64,000 nt of DNA from Liolophura sinensis. Lineage: Eukaryota > Mollusca > Polyplacophora > Chitonida > Chitonidae. How positions within the stretch are numbered: the first letter of the stretch is position 1; the number at the start of each line of letters is the position of its first letter. Shown here piece by piece: positions 25,801-38,403 of this stretch. The notes beneath the pieces were generated by a model. That model saw only the letters and a program-made list of their open reading frames with translations, searched no databases and was not told the DNA's origin. Made by a program: the position numbers and the translations under genes. The stretch covers positions 62,001 through 126,000 of the forward strand of contig NW_027018005.1 in assembly GCF_032854445.1 (NCBI RefSeq), given 5' to 3'.

Positions 25801-28461
25801 CTGCCGATGCCTGGCTCAATTCCGCATCTTTTGGCACCTTCCTGAAGTGGGTCAGTGTTCAGTTGTACTTTTTATAGCAGATTGTATCAAGTACCTTTTT
25901 TTTTTATGTACAAATGGTGTGGTTTTTCTACACGTAGATAAAGACATTGAGATTGTCTTGGACTTAGAAGTAAGACAATTGCTGGGTGAGTTAAATGGGC
26001 TTAGCCGAAAGATTTCAGGTCTTCTGGGCTACCGAAGGGCACATAACTTATAGTCAAAAGTTGAATATAGTAATGACCAGTCGCGATTGTACAGAGTACA
26101 GTGTAGCCGATTTCAATTAACAAAAAGACCAGGCAAAAATGCAAAAGTGGAAAAACTGTTCCAGTGCTGCTGATAAGAGGCTAATCCGACGTATTTTGTG
26201 ACGAGAAATCGAATGGTGCAAACCGCGTTGCTCTCCGACCAATACTTTTGCCTGTAGCGACAATTGAATGATCATTTATGTCATAATCACGTGCACAGCA
26301 ACGGCTCTTACTCCATGGAAACCAGGGAAATTGGCAATTTTTCAACAGCTGCCGATACCTGGCCCAATTCCGCATCTTTTGGCACCTTATAAATGTGGGT
26401 CTGTGGTCAGTTGTACTTTTTACAGCAGACTGTATCAAGTACCTTGTGTTTTTTATGTACAAATGGTGTGGTTTTTCTACACGAAGATAAAGGCATTGAG
26501 ATTGTCTTGCACTTAGAAGTAAGACAATTGCTGGGTGAGTTAAATGGGCTTAGCCGAAATATTTGACGTCTTCTGGGCTACCGAAGGGCACATAACTTAT
26601 AGTCAAAAGTTGAATATAGTAATGACCAGTCGCGATTGTACAGAGTACAGTGTAGCCGATTTCAATTAACAAAAAGACCAGGTAAAAATGCAAAAGTGGA
26701 AAAACTGTTCCAGTGCTGCTGGTAAGAGGCTAATCCGACGTATTTTGTGACGAGAAATCGAATGGTGCAAAGCGCGTTGCTCTCCGACCAATACTTTTGG
26801 CTGTAGTGGCAATTGAATGATCATTTATGTCATAATCACGTGCCCAGCAACGGCTCTTACTCCATGGAAACCAGGGAAATTGGCAATTTTTCAACAGCTG
26901 TCGATACCTGGCCCAATTCCGCATCTTTTGGCACCTTATAAATGTGGGTCAGTGTTTAGTTGTACTTTTTACAGCAGACTGTATCAAGTACCTTGTGTTT
27001 TTTATGTACAAATGGTGTGGTTTTTCTACACGTAGATAAAGACATTGAGATTGTCTTGCACTTAGAAGTAAGACAATTGCTGGGTGAGTTAAATGGGCTT
27101 AGCCGAAATATTTGACGTCTTCTGGGCTACCGAAGAGCACATAACTTATAGTCAAAAGTTGAATATAGTAATGACCAGTCGCGATTGTACAGAGTACAGT
27201 GTAGCCGATTTCAATTAACAAAAAGACCAGGCAAAAATGCAAAAGTGGAAAAACTGTTCCAGTGCTGCTGGTAAGAGGCTAATCCGACGTATTTTGTGAC
27301 GAGAAATCGAATGGTGCAAACCGCGTTGCTCTCCGACCAATACTTTGGCTGTAGTGACAATTGAATGATCATTTATGTCATAATCACGTGCCCAGCAACG
27401 GCTCTTACTCCATGGAAACCAGGGAACTTTACAATTTTTTAACAGCTGCCGATGCCTGGCTCAATTCCGCATCTTTTGGCACCTTCCTGAAGTGGGTCAG
27501 TGTTCAGTTGTACTTTTTACAGCAGACTGTATCAAGTACCTTGTGTTTTTCACGTACAAATGGTGTGGTTTTTCTACACGTAGATAAAGACATTGAGATT
27601 GTCTTGCACTTAGAAGTAAGACAATTGCTGGGTGAGTTAAATGGGCTTAGCCGAAATATTTGACGTCTTCTGGGCTACCGAAGGGCACATAACTTATAGT
27701 CAAAAGTTGAATATAGTAATGACCAGTCGCGATTGTACAGAGTACAGTGTAGCCGATTTCAATTAACAAAAAGACCAGGTAAAAATGCAAAAGTGGAAAA
27801 ACTGTTCCAGTGCTGCTGGTAAGAGGCTAATCCGACGTATTTTGTGACGAGAAATTGAATGGTGCAAACCGCGTTGCTCTCCGACCAATACTTTTGGCTG
27901 TAGTGACAATTGAATGATCATTTATGTCATAATCACGTGCCCAGCAACGGCTCTTACTCCATGGAAACCAGGGATATTTGCAATTTTTCAACAGCTGCCG
28001 ATGCCTGGCTCAATTCCGCATCTTTTGGCACCTTACTGAAGTGGGTCAGTGTTCAGTTGTACTTTTTACAGCAGACTGTATCAAGTACCTTGTGTTTATC
28101 ACGTACAAATGGTGTGGTTTTTCTACACGTAGATAAAGACATTGAGATTGTCTTGCACTTAGAAGTAAGGCAATTGCTGGGTGAGTTAAATGGGCTTAGC
28201 CCAAGGATTTCAGATCTTCTGGGCTACCGAAGGGCACATAACTTATAGTCAAAAGTTGAATATAGTAATGACCAGTCGCGATTGTACAGAGTACAGTGTA
28301 GCCGATTTCAATTAACAAAAAGACCAGGCAAAAATGCAAAAGTGGAAAAACTGTTCCAGTGCTGCTAGTAAGAGGCTAATCCGACGTATTTTGTGACGAG
28401 AAATCGAATGGTGCAAACCGCGTTGCTCTCCGACCAATACTTTGGCTGTAGTGACAATTGA
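22433..28461 (+). repeat. Array section C: 11 monomers built around a 5-mer tandem duplication
   Basis: Monomers start at 22433, 22981, 23526, 24075, 24623, 25172, 25720, 26268, 26817, 27365 and 27914. Several units are 548 bp because one T is missing from the usual tacttttggct segment (tactttggct). The unit at 22981 is 545 bp because the ccttgtgttttttatg segment has shrunk to a plain T run. From about 23,285 onward the order of units repeats at 2,742-bp spacing. Confidence 0.95.
23285..25840 (+). repeat. 5-monomer tandem duplication, copy 1 (partner about 26,027-28,582)
   Basis: All unit starts are offset by 2,742 bp from their partners: 23526/26268, 24075/26817, 24623/27365, 25172/27914, 25720/28462. 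Private variants occur in both: gaagataaaggcattg, gtgcaaagcgcg, gaagagcac, agaaattg, ccaaggatttc and gctagtaag. I saw no difference between the copies on reading through about 2.55 kb. The match ends where cttcctgaag (25,840) meets cttactgaag (28,582). This looks like a very recent duplication. Confidence 0.93.
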
Positions 28462-28582
28462 ATGATCATTGATGTCATAATCACGTGCCCAGCAACGGCT
28501 CTTACTCCATGGAAACCAGGGAACTTTACAATTTTTTAACAGCTGCCGATGCCTGGCTCAATTCCGCATCTTTTGGCACCTT
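26027..28582 (+). repeat. 5-monomer tandem duplication, copy 2 (partner about 23,285-25,840)
   Basis: This is the second, directly adjacent member of the 2,742-bp duplication. The left edge is placed where upstream variants differ (gctgaaatatttgac before copy 1, gccgaaagatttcag before copy 2). It runs straight into the 9-mer duplication, with which it overlaps by about 130 bp. Confidence 0.93.
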
Positions 28583-31500
28583 ACTGAAGTGGGTCAGTGT
28601 TCAGTTGTACTTTTTACAGCAGACTGTATCAAGTACCTTGTGGTTTTCACGTACAAATGGTGTGGTTTTTCTACACGTAGATAAAGACATTGAGAATGTC
28701 TTGCACTTAGAAGTAAGACAATTGCTGGGTGAGTTAAATGGGCTTAGCCGAAATATTTGACGTCTTCTGGGCTACCGAAGGGCACATAACTTATAGTCAA
28801 AAGTTGAATATAGTAATGACCAGTCGCGATTGTACAGAGTACAGTGTAGCCGATTTCAATTAACAAAAAGACCAGGCAAAAATGCAAAAGTGGAAAAACT
28901 GTTCCAGTGCTGCTGGTAAGAGGCTAATCCGACGTATTTTGTGACGATAAATCGAATGGTGTAAACCGCGTTGCTCTCCGACCAATACTTTTGGCTGTAG
29001 CGACAATTCAATGATCATTGATGTCATAATCACGTGCCCAGCAACGGCTCTTACTCCATGGAAACCAGGGATATTTGCAATTTTTTAACAGCTGCCGATG
29101 CCTGGCTCAATTCCGCATCTTTTGGCACCTTATTGAAGTGAGTCAGTGTTCAGTTGTACTTTTTATAGCAGATTGTATCAAGTACCTTTTTTTTTTATGT
29201 ACAAATGGTGTGGTTTTTCTACACGTAGATAAAGACATTGAGATTGTCTTGGACTTAGAAGTAAGACAATTGCTGGGTGAGTTAAATGGGCTTAGCCGAA
29301 AGATTTCAGGTCTTCTGGGCTACCGAAGGGCACATAACTTATAGTCAAAAGTTGAATATAGTAATGACCAGTCGCGATTGTACAGAGTACAGTGTAGCCG
29401 ATTTCAATTAACAAAAAGACCAGGCAAAAATGCAAAAAGTGGAACAACTGTTCCAGTGCTGCTGGTAAGAGGCTAATCCGACGTATTTTGTGACGAGAAA
29501 TCGAATGGTGCAAACCGCGTTGCTCTCCGACCAATACTTTGGCTGTAGTGACAATTGAATGATCATTGATGTCATAATCACGTGCCCAGCAACGGCTCTT
29601 ACTCCATGGAAACCAGGGAAATTTGCAATTTTTTAACAGCTGCCGATGCCTGGCCCAATTCCTCATGTTTTGGCACCTTATAAATGTGGGTCAGTGTTTA
29701 GTTGTACTTTTTACAGCAGACTGTATCAAGTACCTTGTGTTTTTTATGTACAAATGGTGTGGTTTTTCTACACGTAGATAAAGACATTGAGATTGTCTTG
29801 GACTTAGAAGTAAGACAATTGCTGGGTGAGTTAAATGGGCTTGGCCCAAAGATTTCAGGTCTTCTGGGCTACCGAAGGGCACATAACTTATAGTCAAAAG
29901 TTGAATATAGTAATGACCAGTCGCGATTGTACAGAGTACAGTGTAGCCGATTTCAATTAACAAAAAGACCAGGTAAAAATGCAAAACTGGAAAAACTGTT
30001 CCAGTGCTACTGGTAAGAGGCTAATCCGACGTATTTTGTGACGAGAAATCGAATGGTGCAAACCGCGTTGCTCTCCGACCAATACTTTTGGCTGTAGTGA
30101 CAATTGAATGATCATTTATGTCATAATCACGTGCCCAGCAACGGCTCTTACTCCATGGAAACCAGGGAAATTTGCAATTTTTCAACAGCTGCCGATGCCT
30201 GGCTCAATTCCGCATCTTTTGGCACCTTACTGAAGTGAGTCAGTGTTCAGTTGTACTTTTTACAGCAGACTGTATCAAGTACCTTGTGTTTTTCACGTAC
30301 AAATGGTGTGGTTTTTCTACACGTAGATAAAGACATTGAGATTGTCTTGCACTTAGAAGTAAGACAACTGCTGGGTGAGTTAAATGGGCTTAGCCGAAAT
30401 ATTTGACGTCTTCTGGGCTACCGAAGGGCACATAACTTATAGTCAAAAGTTGAATATAGTAATGACCAGTCGCGATTGTACAGAGTACAGTGTAGCCGAT
30501 TTCAATTAACAAAAAGAGCAGGCAAAAATGCAAAAAGTAGAAAAATTGTTCCAGTGCTGCTGGTAAGAGGCTAATCCGACGTATTTTGTGACGAGAAATC
30601 GAATGGTGCAAACCGCGTTGCTCTCCGACCAATACTTTTGGCTGTAGCGACAATTGAATGATCATTGATGTCATAATCACGTGCCCAGCAACGGCTGTTA
30701 CTCCATGGAAACCAGGGATATTTGCAATTTTTTAACAGCTGCCGATGCCTGGCCCAATTCCGCATTTTTTGGCACCTTATAAATGTGGGTCAGTGTTTAG
30801 TTGTACTTTTTACAGCAGACTGTATCAAGTACCTTGTGTTTTTCACGTACAAATGGTGTGGTTTTTCTACACGTAGATAAAGACATTGAGATTGTCTTGG
30901 ACTTAGAAGTAAGACAATTGCTGGGTGAGTTAAATGGGCTTAGCAAAAAGATTTGACGTCTTCTGGGCTACCGAAGGGCACATAACTTATAGTCAAAAGT
31001 TGAATATAGTAATGACCAGTCGCGATTGTACAGAGTACAGTGTAGCCGATTTCAATTAACAAAAAGACCAGGCAAAAATGCAAAAGTGGAAAAACTGTTC
31101 CAGTGCTACTAGTAAGAGGCTAATCCGACGTTTTTTGTGACGAGAAATCGAATGGTGCAAACCGCGTTGCTCTCCGACCAATACTTTTGCCTGTAGTGAC
31201 AATTGAATGATCATTTATGTCATAATCACGTGCCCAGCAACGGCTCTTACTCCATGGAAACCAGGGAAATTTGCAATTTTTCAACAGCTGCCGATGCCTG
31301 GCTCAATTCCGCATCTTTTGGCATCTTACTGAAGTGAGTCAGTGTTCAGTTGTACTTTTTACAGCAGACTGTATCAAGTACCTTGTGTTTTTCATGTACA
31401 AATGGTGTGGTTTTTCTACACGTAGATAAAGACATTGAGATTGTCTTGCACTTAGAAGTAAGGCAATTGCTGGGTGAGTTAAATGGGCTTAGCCCAAAGA

Positions 31501-33462
31501 TTTCAGGTCTTCTGGGCTACCGAAGGGCACATAACTTATAGTCAAAAGTTGAATATAGTAATGACAAGTCGCGATTGTACAGAGTACAGTGTAGCCGATT
31601 TCAATTAACAAAAAGACCAGGCAAAAATGCAAAAGTGGAAAAACTGTTCCAGTGCTGCTGCTAAGAGGCTAATCCGACGTATTTTGTGACGAGAAATCGA
31701 ATGGTGCAATCCGCGTTGCTCTCCGACCAATACGTTTGGCTGTAGCGACAATTGAATGATCATTTATGTCATAATCACGTGCCCAGCAACGGCTCTTACT
31801 CCATGGAAACCAGGGAAATTTGCAATTTTTCAACAGCTGCCGATGCCTGGCTCAATTCCGCATCTTTTGGCACCTTACTGAAGAGGGTCAGTGTTCAGTT
31901 GTACTTTTTACAGGAGACTGTATCAAGTACCTTGTGTTTATCACGTACAAATGGTGTGGTTTTTCTACACGTAGATAAAGACATTGAGATTGTCTTGCAC
32001 TTAGAAGTAAGGCAATTGCTGGGTGAGTAAAATGGGCTGAGCCCAAAGATTTCAGATCTTCTGGGCTACCGAAGGGCACATAACTTATAGTCAAAAGTTG
32101 AATATAGTAATGACCAGTCGCGATTGTACAGAGTACAGTGTAGCCGATTTCAATTAACAAAAACACCAGGCAAAAATGCAAAACTGGAAAAACTGTTCCA
32201 GTGCTGCTGGTAAGAGGCTAATCCGACGTATTTTGTGACGAGAAATCGAATGGTGCAAACCGCGTTGCTCTCCGACCAATACTTTTGGCTGTAGCGACAA
32301 ATCAATGATCATTGATGTCATAATCACGTGCCCAGCAACGGCTCTTACTCCATGGAAACCAGGGAAATTTGCAATTTTTTAACAGCTGCCGATGCCTGGC
32401 CCAATTCCTCATGTTTTGGCACCTTATAAATGTGGGTCAGTGTTTAGTTGTACTTTTTACAGCAGACTGTATCAAGTACCTTGTGTTTTTTATGTACAAA
32501 TGGTGTGGTTTTTCTACACGTAGATAAAGACATTGAGATTGTCTTGGACTTAGAAGTAAGACAATTGCTGGGTGAGTTAAATGGGCTTGGCCCAAAGATT
32601 TCAGGTCTTCTGGGCTACCGAAGGGCACATAACTTATAGTCAAAAGTTGAATATAGTAATGACCAGTCGCGATTGTACAGAGTACAGTGTAGCCGATTTC
32701 AATTAACAAAAAGACCAGGTAAAAATGCAAAACTGGAAAAACTGTTCCAGTGCTACTGGTAAGAGGCTAATCCGACGTATTTTGTGACGAGAAATCGAAT
32801 GGTGCAAACCGCGTTGCTCTCCGACCAATACTTTTGGCTGTAGTGACAATTGAATGATCATTTATGTCATAATCACGTGCCCAGCAACGGCTCTTACTCC
32901 ATGGAAACCAGGGAAATTTGCAATTTTTCAACAGCTGCCGATGCCTGGCTCAATTCCGCATCTTTTGGCACCTTACTGAAGTGAGTCAGTGTTCAGTTGT
33001 ACTTTTTACAGCAGACTGTATCAAGTACCTTGTGTTTCTCACGTACAAATGGTGTGGTTTTTCTACACGTAGATAAAGACATTGAGATTGTCTTGCACTT
33101 AGAAGTAAGACAACTGCTGGGTGAGTTAAATGGGCTTAGCCGAAATATTTGACGTCTTCTGGGCTACCGAAGGGCACATAACTTATAGTCAAAAGTTGAA
33201 TATAGTAATGACCAGTCGCGATTGTACAGAGTACAGTGTAGCCGATTTCAATTAACAAAAAGACCAGGTAAAAATGCAAAACTGGAAAAACTGATCCAGT
33301 GCTGCTGGTAAGAGGCTAATCCGACGTATTTTGTGACGAGAAATCGAATGGTGCAAACCGCGTTGCTCTCCGACCAATACTTTTGGCTGTAGCGACAATT
33401 GAATGATCATTGATGTCATAATCACGTGCCCAGCAACGGCTCTTACTCCATGGAAACCAGGG
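28453..33462 (+). repeat. 9-monomer tandem duplication, copy 1 (partner about 33,394-38,403)
   Basis: Nine monomers repeat at exactly 4,941 bp. Distinctive shared variants include gtggttttcacg, gacgataaatcg, the T-run ccttttttttttatg form, gcaaaaagtggaac, cctcatgttttggc, cgttttttgtgacg, gctgctaagagg, gaagagggtcag, acaggagactg, gtgagtaaaatgg and aaaacaccagg. Two differences seen: 30,697 G versus 35,638 C, and 28,802 A versus 33,743 C. At two visible differences in about 5 kb, the duplication is recent. Confidence 0.94.
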
Positions 33463-36400
33463 AACTTTACAATTTTTTAACAGCTGCCGATGCCTGGCTC
33501 AATTCCGCATCTTTTGGCACCTTACTGAAGTGGGTCAGTGTTCAGTTGTACTTTTTACAGCAGACTGTATCAAGTACCTTGTGGTTTTCACGTACAAATG
33601 GTGTGGTTTTTCTACACGTAGATAAAGACATTGAGAATGTCTTGCACTTAGAAGTAAGACAATTGCTGGGTGAGTTAAATGGGCTTAGCCGAAATATTTG
33701 ACGTCTTCTGGGCTACCGAAGGGCACATAACTTATAGTCAAACGTTGAATATAGTAATGACCAGTCGCGATTGTACAGAGTACAGTGTAGCCGATTTCAA
33801 TTAACAAAAAGACCAGGCAAAAATGCAAAAGTGGAAAAACTGTTCCAGTGCTGCTGGTAAGAGGCTAATCCGACGTATTTTGTGACGATAAATCGAATGG
33901 TGTAAACCGCGTTGCTCTCCGACCAATACTTTTGGCTGTAGCGACAATTCAATGATCATTGATGTCATAATCACGTGCCCAGCAACGGCTCTTACTCCAT
34001 GGAAACCAGGGATATTTGCAATTTTTTAACAGCTGCCGATGCCTGGCTCAATTCCGCATCTTTTGGCACCTTATTGAAGTGAGTCAGTGTTCAGTTGTAC
34101 TTTTTATAGCAGATTGTATCAAGTACCTTTTTTTTTTATGTACAAATGGTGTGGTTTTTCTACACGTAGATAAAGACATTGAGATTGTCTTGGACTTAGA
34201 AGTAAGACAATTGCTGGGTGAGTTAAATGGGCTTAGCCGAAAGATTTCAGGTCTTCTGGGCTACCGAAGGGCACATAACTTATAGTCAAAAGTTGAATAT
34301 AGTAATGACCAGTCGCGATTGTACAGAGTACAGTGTAGCCGATTTCAATTAACAAAAAGACCAGGCAAAAATGCAAAAAGTGGAACAACTGTTCCAGTGC
34401 TGCTGGTAAGAGGCTAATCCGACGTATTTTGTGACGAGAAATCGAATGGTGCAAACCGCGTTGCTCTCCGACCAATACTTTGGCTGTAGTGACAATTGAA
34501 TGATCATTGATGTCATAATCACGTGCCCAGCAACGGCTCTTACTCCATGGAAACCAGGGAAATTTGCAATTTTTTAACAGCTGCCGATGCCTGGCCCAAT
34601 TCCTCATGTTTTGGCACCTTATAAATGTGGGTCAGTGTTTAGTTGTACTTTTTACAGCAGACTGTATCAAGTACCTTGTGTTTTTTATGTACAAATGGTG
34701 TGGTTTTTCTACACGTAGATAAAGACATTGAGATTGTCTTGGACTTAGAAGTAAGACAATTGCTGGGTGAGTTAAATGGGCTTGGCCCAAAGATTTCAGG
34801 TCTTCTGGGCTACCGAAGGGCACATAACTTATAGTCAAAAGTTGAATATAGTAATGACCAGTCGCGATTGTACAGAGTACAGTGTAGCCGATTTCAATTA
34901 ACAAAAAGACCAGGTAAAAATGCAAAACTGGAAAAACTGTTCCAGTGCTACTGGTAAGAGGCTAATCCGACGTATTTTGTGACGAGAAATCGAATGGTGC
35001 AAACCGCGTTGCTCTCCGACCAATACTTTTGGCTGTAGTGACAATTGAATGATCATTTATGTCATAATCACGTGCCCAGCAACGGCTCTTACTCCATGGA
35101 AACCAGGGAAATTTGCAATTTTTCAACAGCTGCCGATGCCTGGCTCAATTCCGCATCTTTTGGCACCTTACTGAAGTGAGTCAGTGTTCAGTTGTACTTT
35201 TTACAGCAGACTGTATCAAGTACCTTGTGTTTTTCACGTACAAATGGTGTGGTTTTTCTACACGTAGATAAAGACATTGAGATTGTCTTGCACTTAGAAG
35301 TAAGACAACTGCTGGGTGAGTTAAATGGGCTTAGCCGAAATATTTGACGTCTTCTGGGCTACCGAAGGGCACATAACTTATAGTCAAAAGTTGAATATAG
35401 TAATGACCAGTCGCGATTGTACAGAGTACAGTGTAGCCGATTTCAATTAACAAAAAGAGCAGGCAAAAATGCAAAAAGTAGAAAAATTGTTCCAGTGCTG
35501 CTGGTAAGAGGCTAATCCGACGTATTTTGTGACGAGAAATCGAATGGTGCAAACCGCGTTGCTCTCCGACCAATACTTTTGGCTGTAGCGACAATTGAAT
35601 GATCATTGATGTCATAATCACGTGCCCAGCAACGGCTCTTACTCCATGGAAACCAGGGATATTTGCAATTTTTTAACAGCTGCCGATGCCTGGCCCAATT
35701 CCGCATTTTTTGGCACCTTATAAATGTGGGTCAGTGTTTAGTTGTACTTTTTACAGCAGACTGTATCAAGTACCTTGTGTTTTTCACGTACAAATGGTGT
35801 GGTTTTTCTACACGTAGATAAAGACATTGAGATTGTCTTGGACTTAGAAGTAAGACAATTGCTGGGTGAGTTAAATGGGCTTAGCAAAAAGATTTGACGT
35901 CTTCTGGGCTACCGAAGGGCACATAACTTATAGTCAAAAGTTGAATATAGTAATGACCAGTCGCGATTGTACAGAGTACAGTGTAGCCGATTTCAATTAA
36001 CAAAAAGACCAGGCAAAAATGCAAAAGTGGAAAAACTGTTCCAGTGCTACTAGTAAGAGGCTAATCCGACGTTTTTTGTGACGAGAAATCGAATGGTGCA
36101 AACCGCGTTGCTCTCCGACCAATACTTTTGCCTGTAGTGACAATTGAATGATCATTTATGTCATAATCACGTGCCCAGCAACGGCTCTTACTCCATGGAA
36201 ACCAGGGAAATTTGCAATTTTTCAACAGCTGCCGATGCCTGGCTCAATTCCGCATCTTTTGGCATCTTACTGAAGTGAGTCAGTGTTCAGTTGTACTTTT
36301 TACAGCAGACTGTATCAAGTACCTTGTGTTTTTCATGTACAAATGGTGTGGTTTTTCTACACGTAGATAAAGACATTGAGATTGTCTTGCACTTAGAAGT

Positions 36401-38343
36401 AAGGCAATTGCTGGGTGAGTTAAATGGGCTTAGCCCAAAGATTTCAGGTCTTCTGGGCTACCGAAGGGCACATAACTTATAGTCAAAAGTTGAATATAGT
36501 AATGACAAGTCGCGATTGTACAGAGTACAGTGTAGCCGATTTCAATTAACAAAAAGACCAGGCAAAAATGCAAAAGTGGAAAAACTGTTCCAGTGCTGCT
36601 GCTAAGAGGCTAATCCGACGTATTTTGTGACGAGAAATCGAATGGTGCAATCCGCGTTGCTCTCCGACCAATACGTTTGGCTGTAGCGACAATTGAATGA
36701 TCATTTATGTCATAATCACGTGCCCAGCAACGGCTCTTACTCCATGGAAACCAGGGAAATTTGCAATTTTTCAACAGCTGCCGATGCCTGGCTCAATTCC
36801 GCATCTTTTGGCACCTTACTGAAGAGGGTCAGTGTTCAGTTGTACTTTTTACAGGAGACTGTATCAAGTACCTTGTGTTTATCACGTACAAATGGTGTGG
36901 TTTTTCTACACGTAGATAAAGACATTGAGATTGTCTTGCACTTAGAAGTAAGGCAATTGCTGGGTGAGTAAAATGGGCTGAGCCCAAAGATTTCAGATCT
37001 TCTGGGCTACCGAAGGGCACATAACTTATAGTCAAAAGTTGAATATAGTAATGACCAGTCGCGATTGTACAGAGTACAGTGTAGCCGATTTCAATTAACA
37101 AAAACACCAGGCAAAAATGCAAAACTGGAAAAACTGTTCCAGTGCTGCTGGTAAGAGGCTAATCCGACGTATTTTGTGACGAGAAATCGAATGGTGCAAA
37201 CCGCGTTGCTCTCCGACCAATACTTTTGGCTGTAGCGACAAATCAATGATCATTGATGTCATAATCACGTGCCCAGCAACGGCTCTTACTCCATGGAAAC
37301 CAGGGAAATTTGCAATTTTTTAACAGCTGCCGATGCCTGGCCCAATTCCTCATGTTTTGGCACCTTATAAATGTGGGTCAGTGTTTAGTTGTACTTTTTA
37401 CAGCAGACTGTATCAAGTACCTTGTGTTTTTTATGTACAAATGGTGTGGTTTTTCTACACGTAGATAAAGACATTGAGATTGTCTTGGACTTAGAAGTAA
37501 GACAATTGCTGGGTGAGTTAAATGGGCTTGGCCCAAAGATTTCAGGTCTTCTGGGCTACCGAAGGGCACATAACTTATAGTCAAAAGTTGAATATAGTAA
37601 TGACCAGTCGCGATTGTACAGAGTACAGTGTAGCCGATTTCAATTAACAAAAAGACCAGGTAAAAATGCAAAACTGGAAAAACTGTTCCAGTGCTACTGG
37701 TAAGAGGCTAATCCGACGTATTTTGTGACGAGAAATCGAATGGTGCAAACCGCGTTGCTCTCCGACCAATACTTTTGGCTGTAGTGACAATTGAATGATC
37801 ATTTATGTCATAATCACGTGCCCAGCAACGGCTCTTACTCCATGGAAACCAGGGAAATTTGCAATTTTTCAACAGCTGCCGATGCCTGGCTCAATTCCGC
37901 ATCTTTTGGCACCTTACTGAAGTGAGTCAGTGTTCAGTTGTACTTTTTACAGCAGACTGTATCAAGTACCTTGTGTTTCTCACGTACAAATGGTGTGGTT
38001 TTTCTACACGTAGATAAAGACATTGAGATTGTCTTGCACTTAGAAGTAAGACAACTGCTGGGTGAGTTAAATGGGCTTAGCCGAAATATTTGACGTCTTC
38101 TGGGCTACCGAAGGGCACATAACTTATAGTCAAAAGTTGAATATAGTAATGACCAGTCGCGATTGTACAGAGTACAGTGTAGCCGATTTCAATTAACAAA
38201 AAGACCAGGTAAAAATGCAAAACTGGAAAAACTGATCCAGTGCTGCTGGTAAGAGGCTAATCCGACGTATTTTGTGACGAGAAATCGAATGGTGCAAACC
38301 GCGTTGCTCTCCGACCAATACTTTTGGCTGTAGCGACAATTGA
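28462..38343 (+). repeat. Array section D: 18 monomers arranged as two copies of a 9-mer
   Basis: Monomers start at 28462, 29011, 29559, 30108, 30658, 31207, 31756, 32305, 32854 (first 9-mer) and 33403, 33952, 34500, 35049, 35599, 36148, 36697, 37246, 37795 (second 9-mer). Each start in the second set is 4,941 bp after its partner. Within each 9-mer there is an older two-unit repeat, since 29559/30108 resemble 32305/32854; both pairs share the unusual cctcatgttttggc variant. Confidence 0.96.
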
Positions 38344-38403
38344 ATGATCATTGATGTCATAATCACGTGCCCAGCAACGGCTCTTACTCCATGGAAACCA
38401 GGG
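33394..38403 (+). repeat. 9-monomer tandem duplication, copy 2 (partner about 28,453-33,462)
   Basis: This is the second copy. It begins with the agcgacaattg form at about 33,394, where the sequence before copy 1 reads agtgacaattg. It ends near 38,403, where gggaactt of the preceding cycle is replaced by gggatatt. Because copies 1 and 2 overlap by about 70 bp, the pair is a true tandem with a 4,941-bp period. Confidence 0.94.

Noticed and set aside
29292-29666. 124-codon minus-strand ORF (and its duplicate at 34,233-34,607)
   Set aside because: It exists only because a one-base loss in tactttggct fuses two minus-strand frames. The duplicate is part of the 9-mer copy, so it is not independent support.
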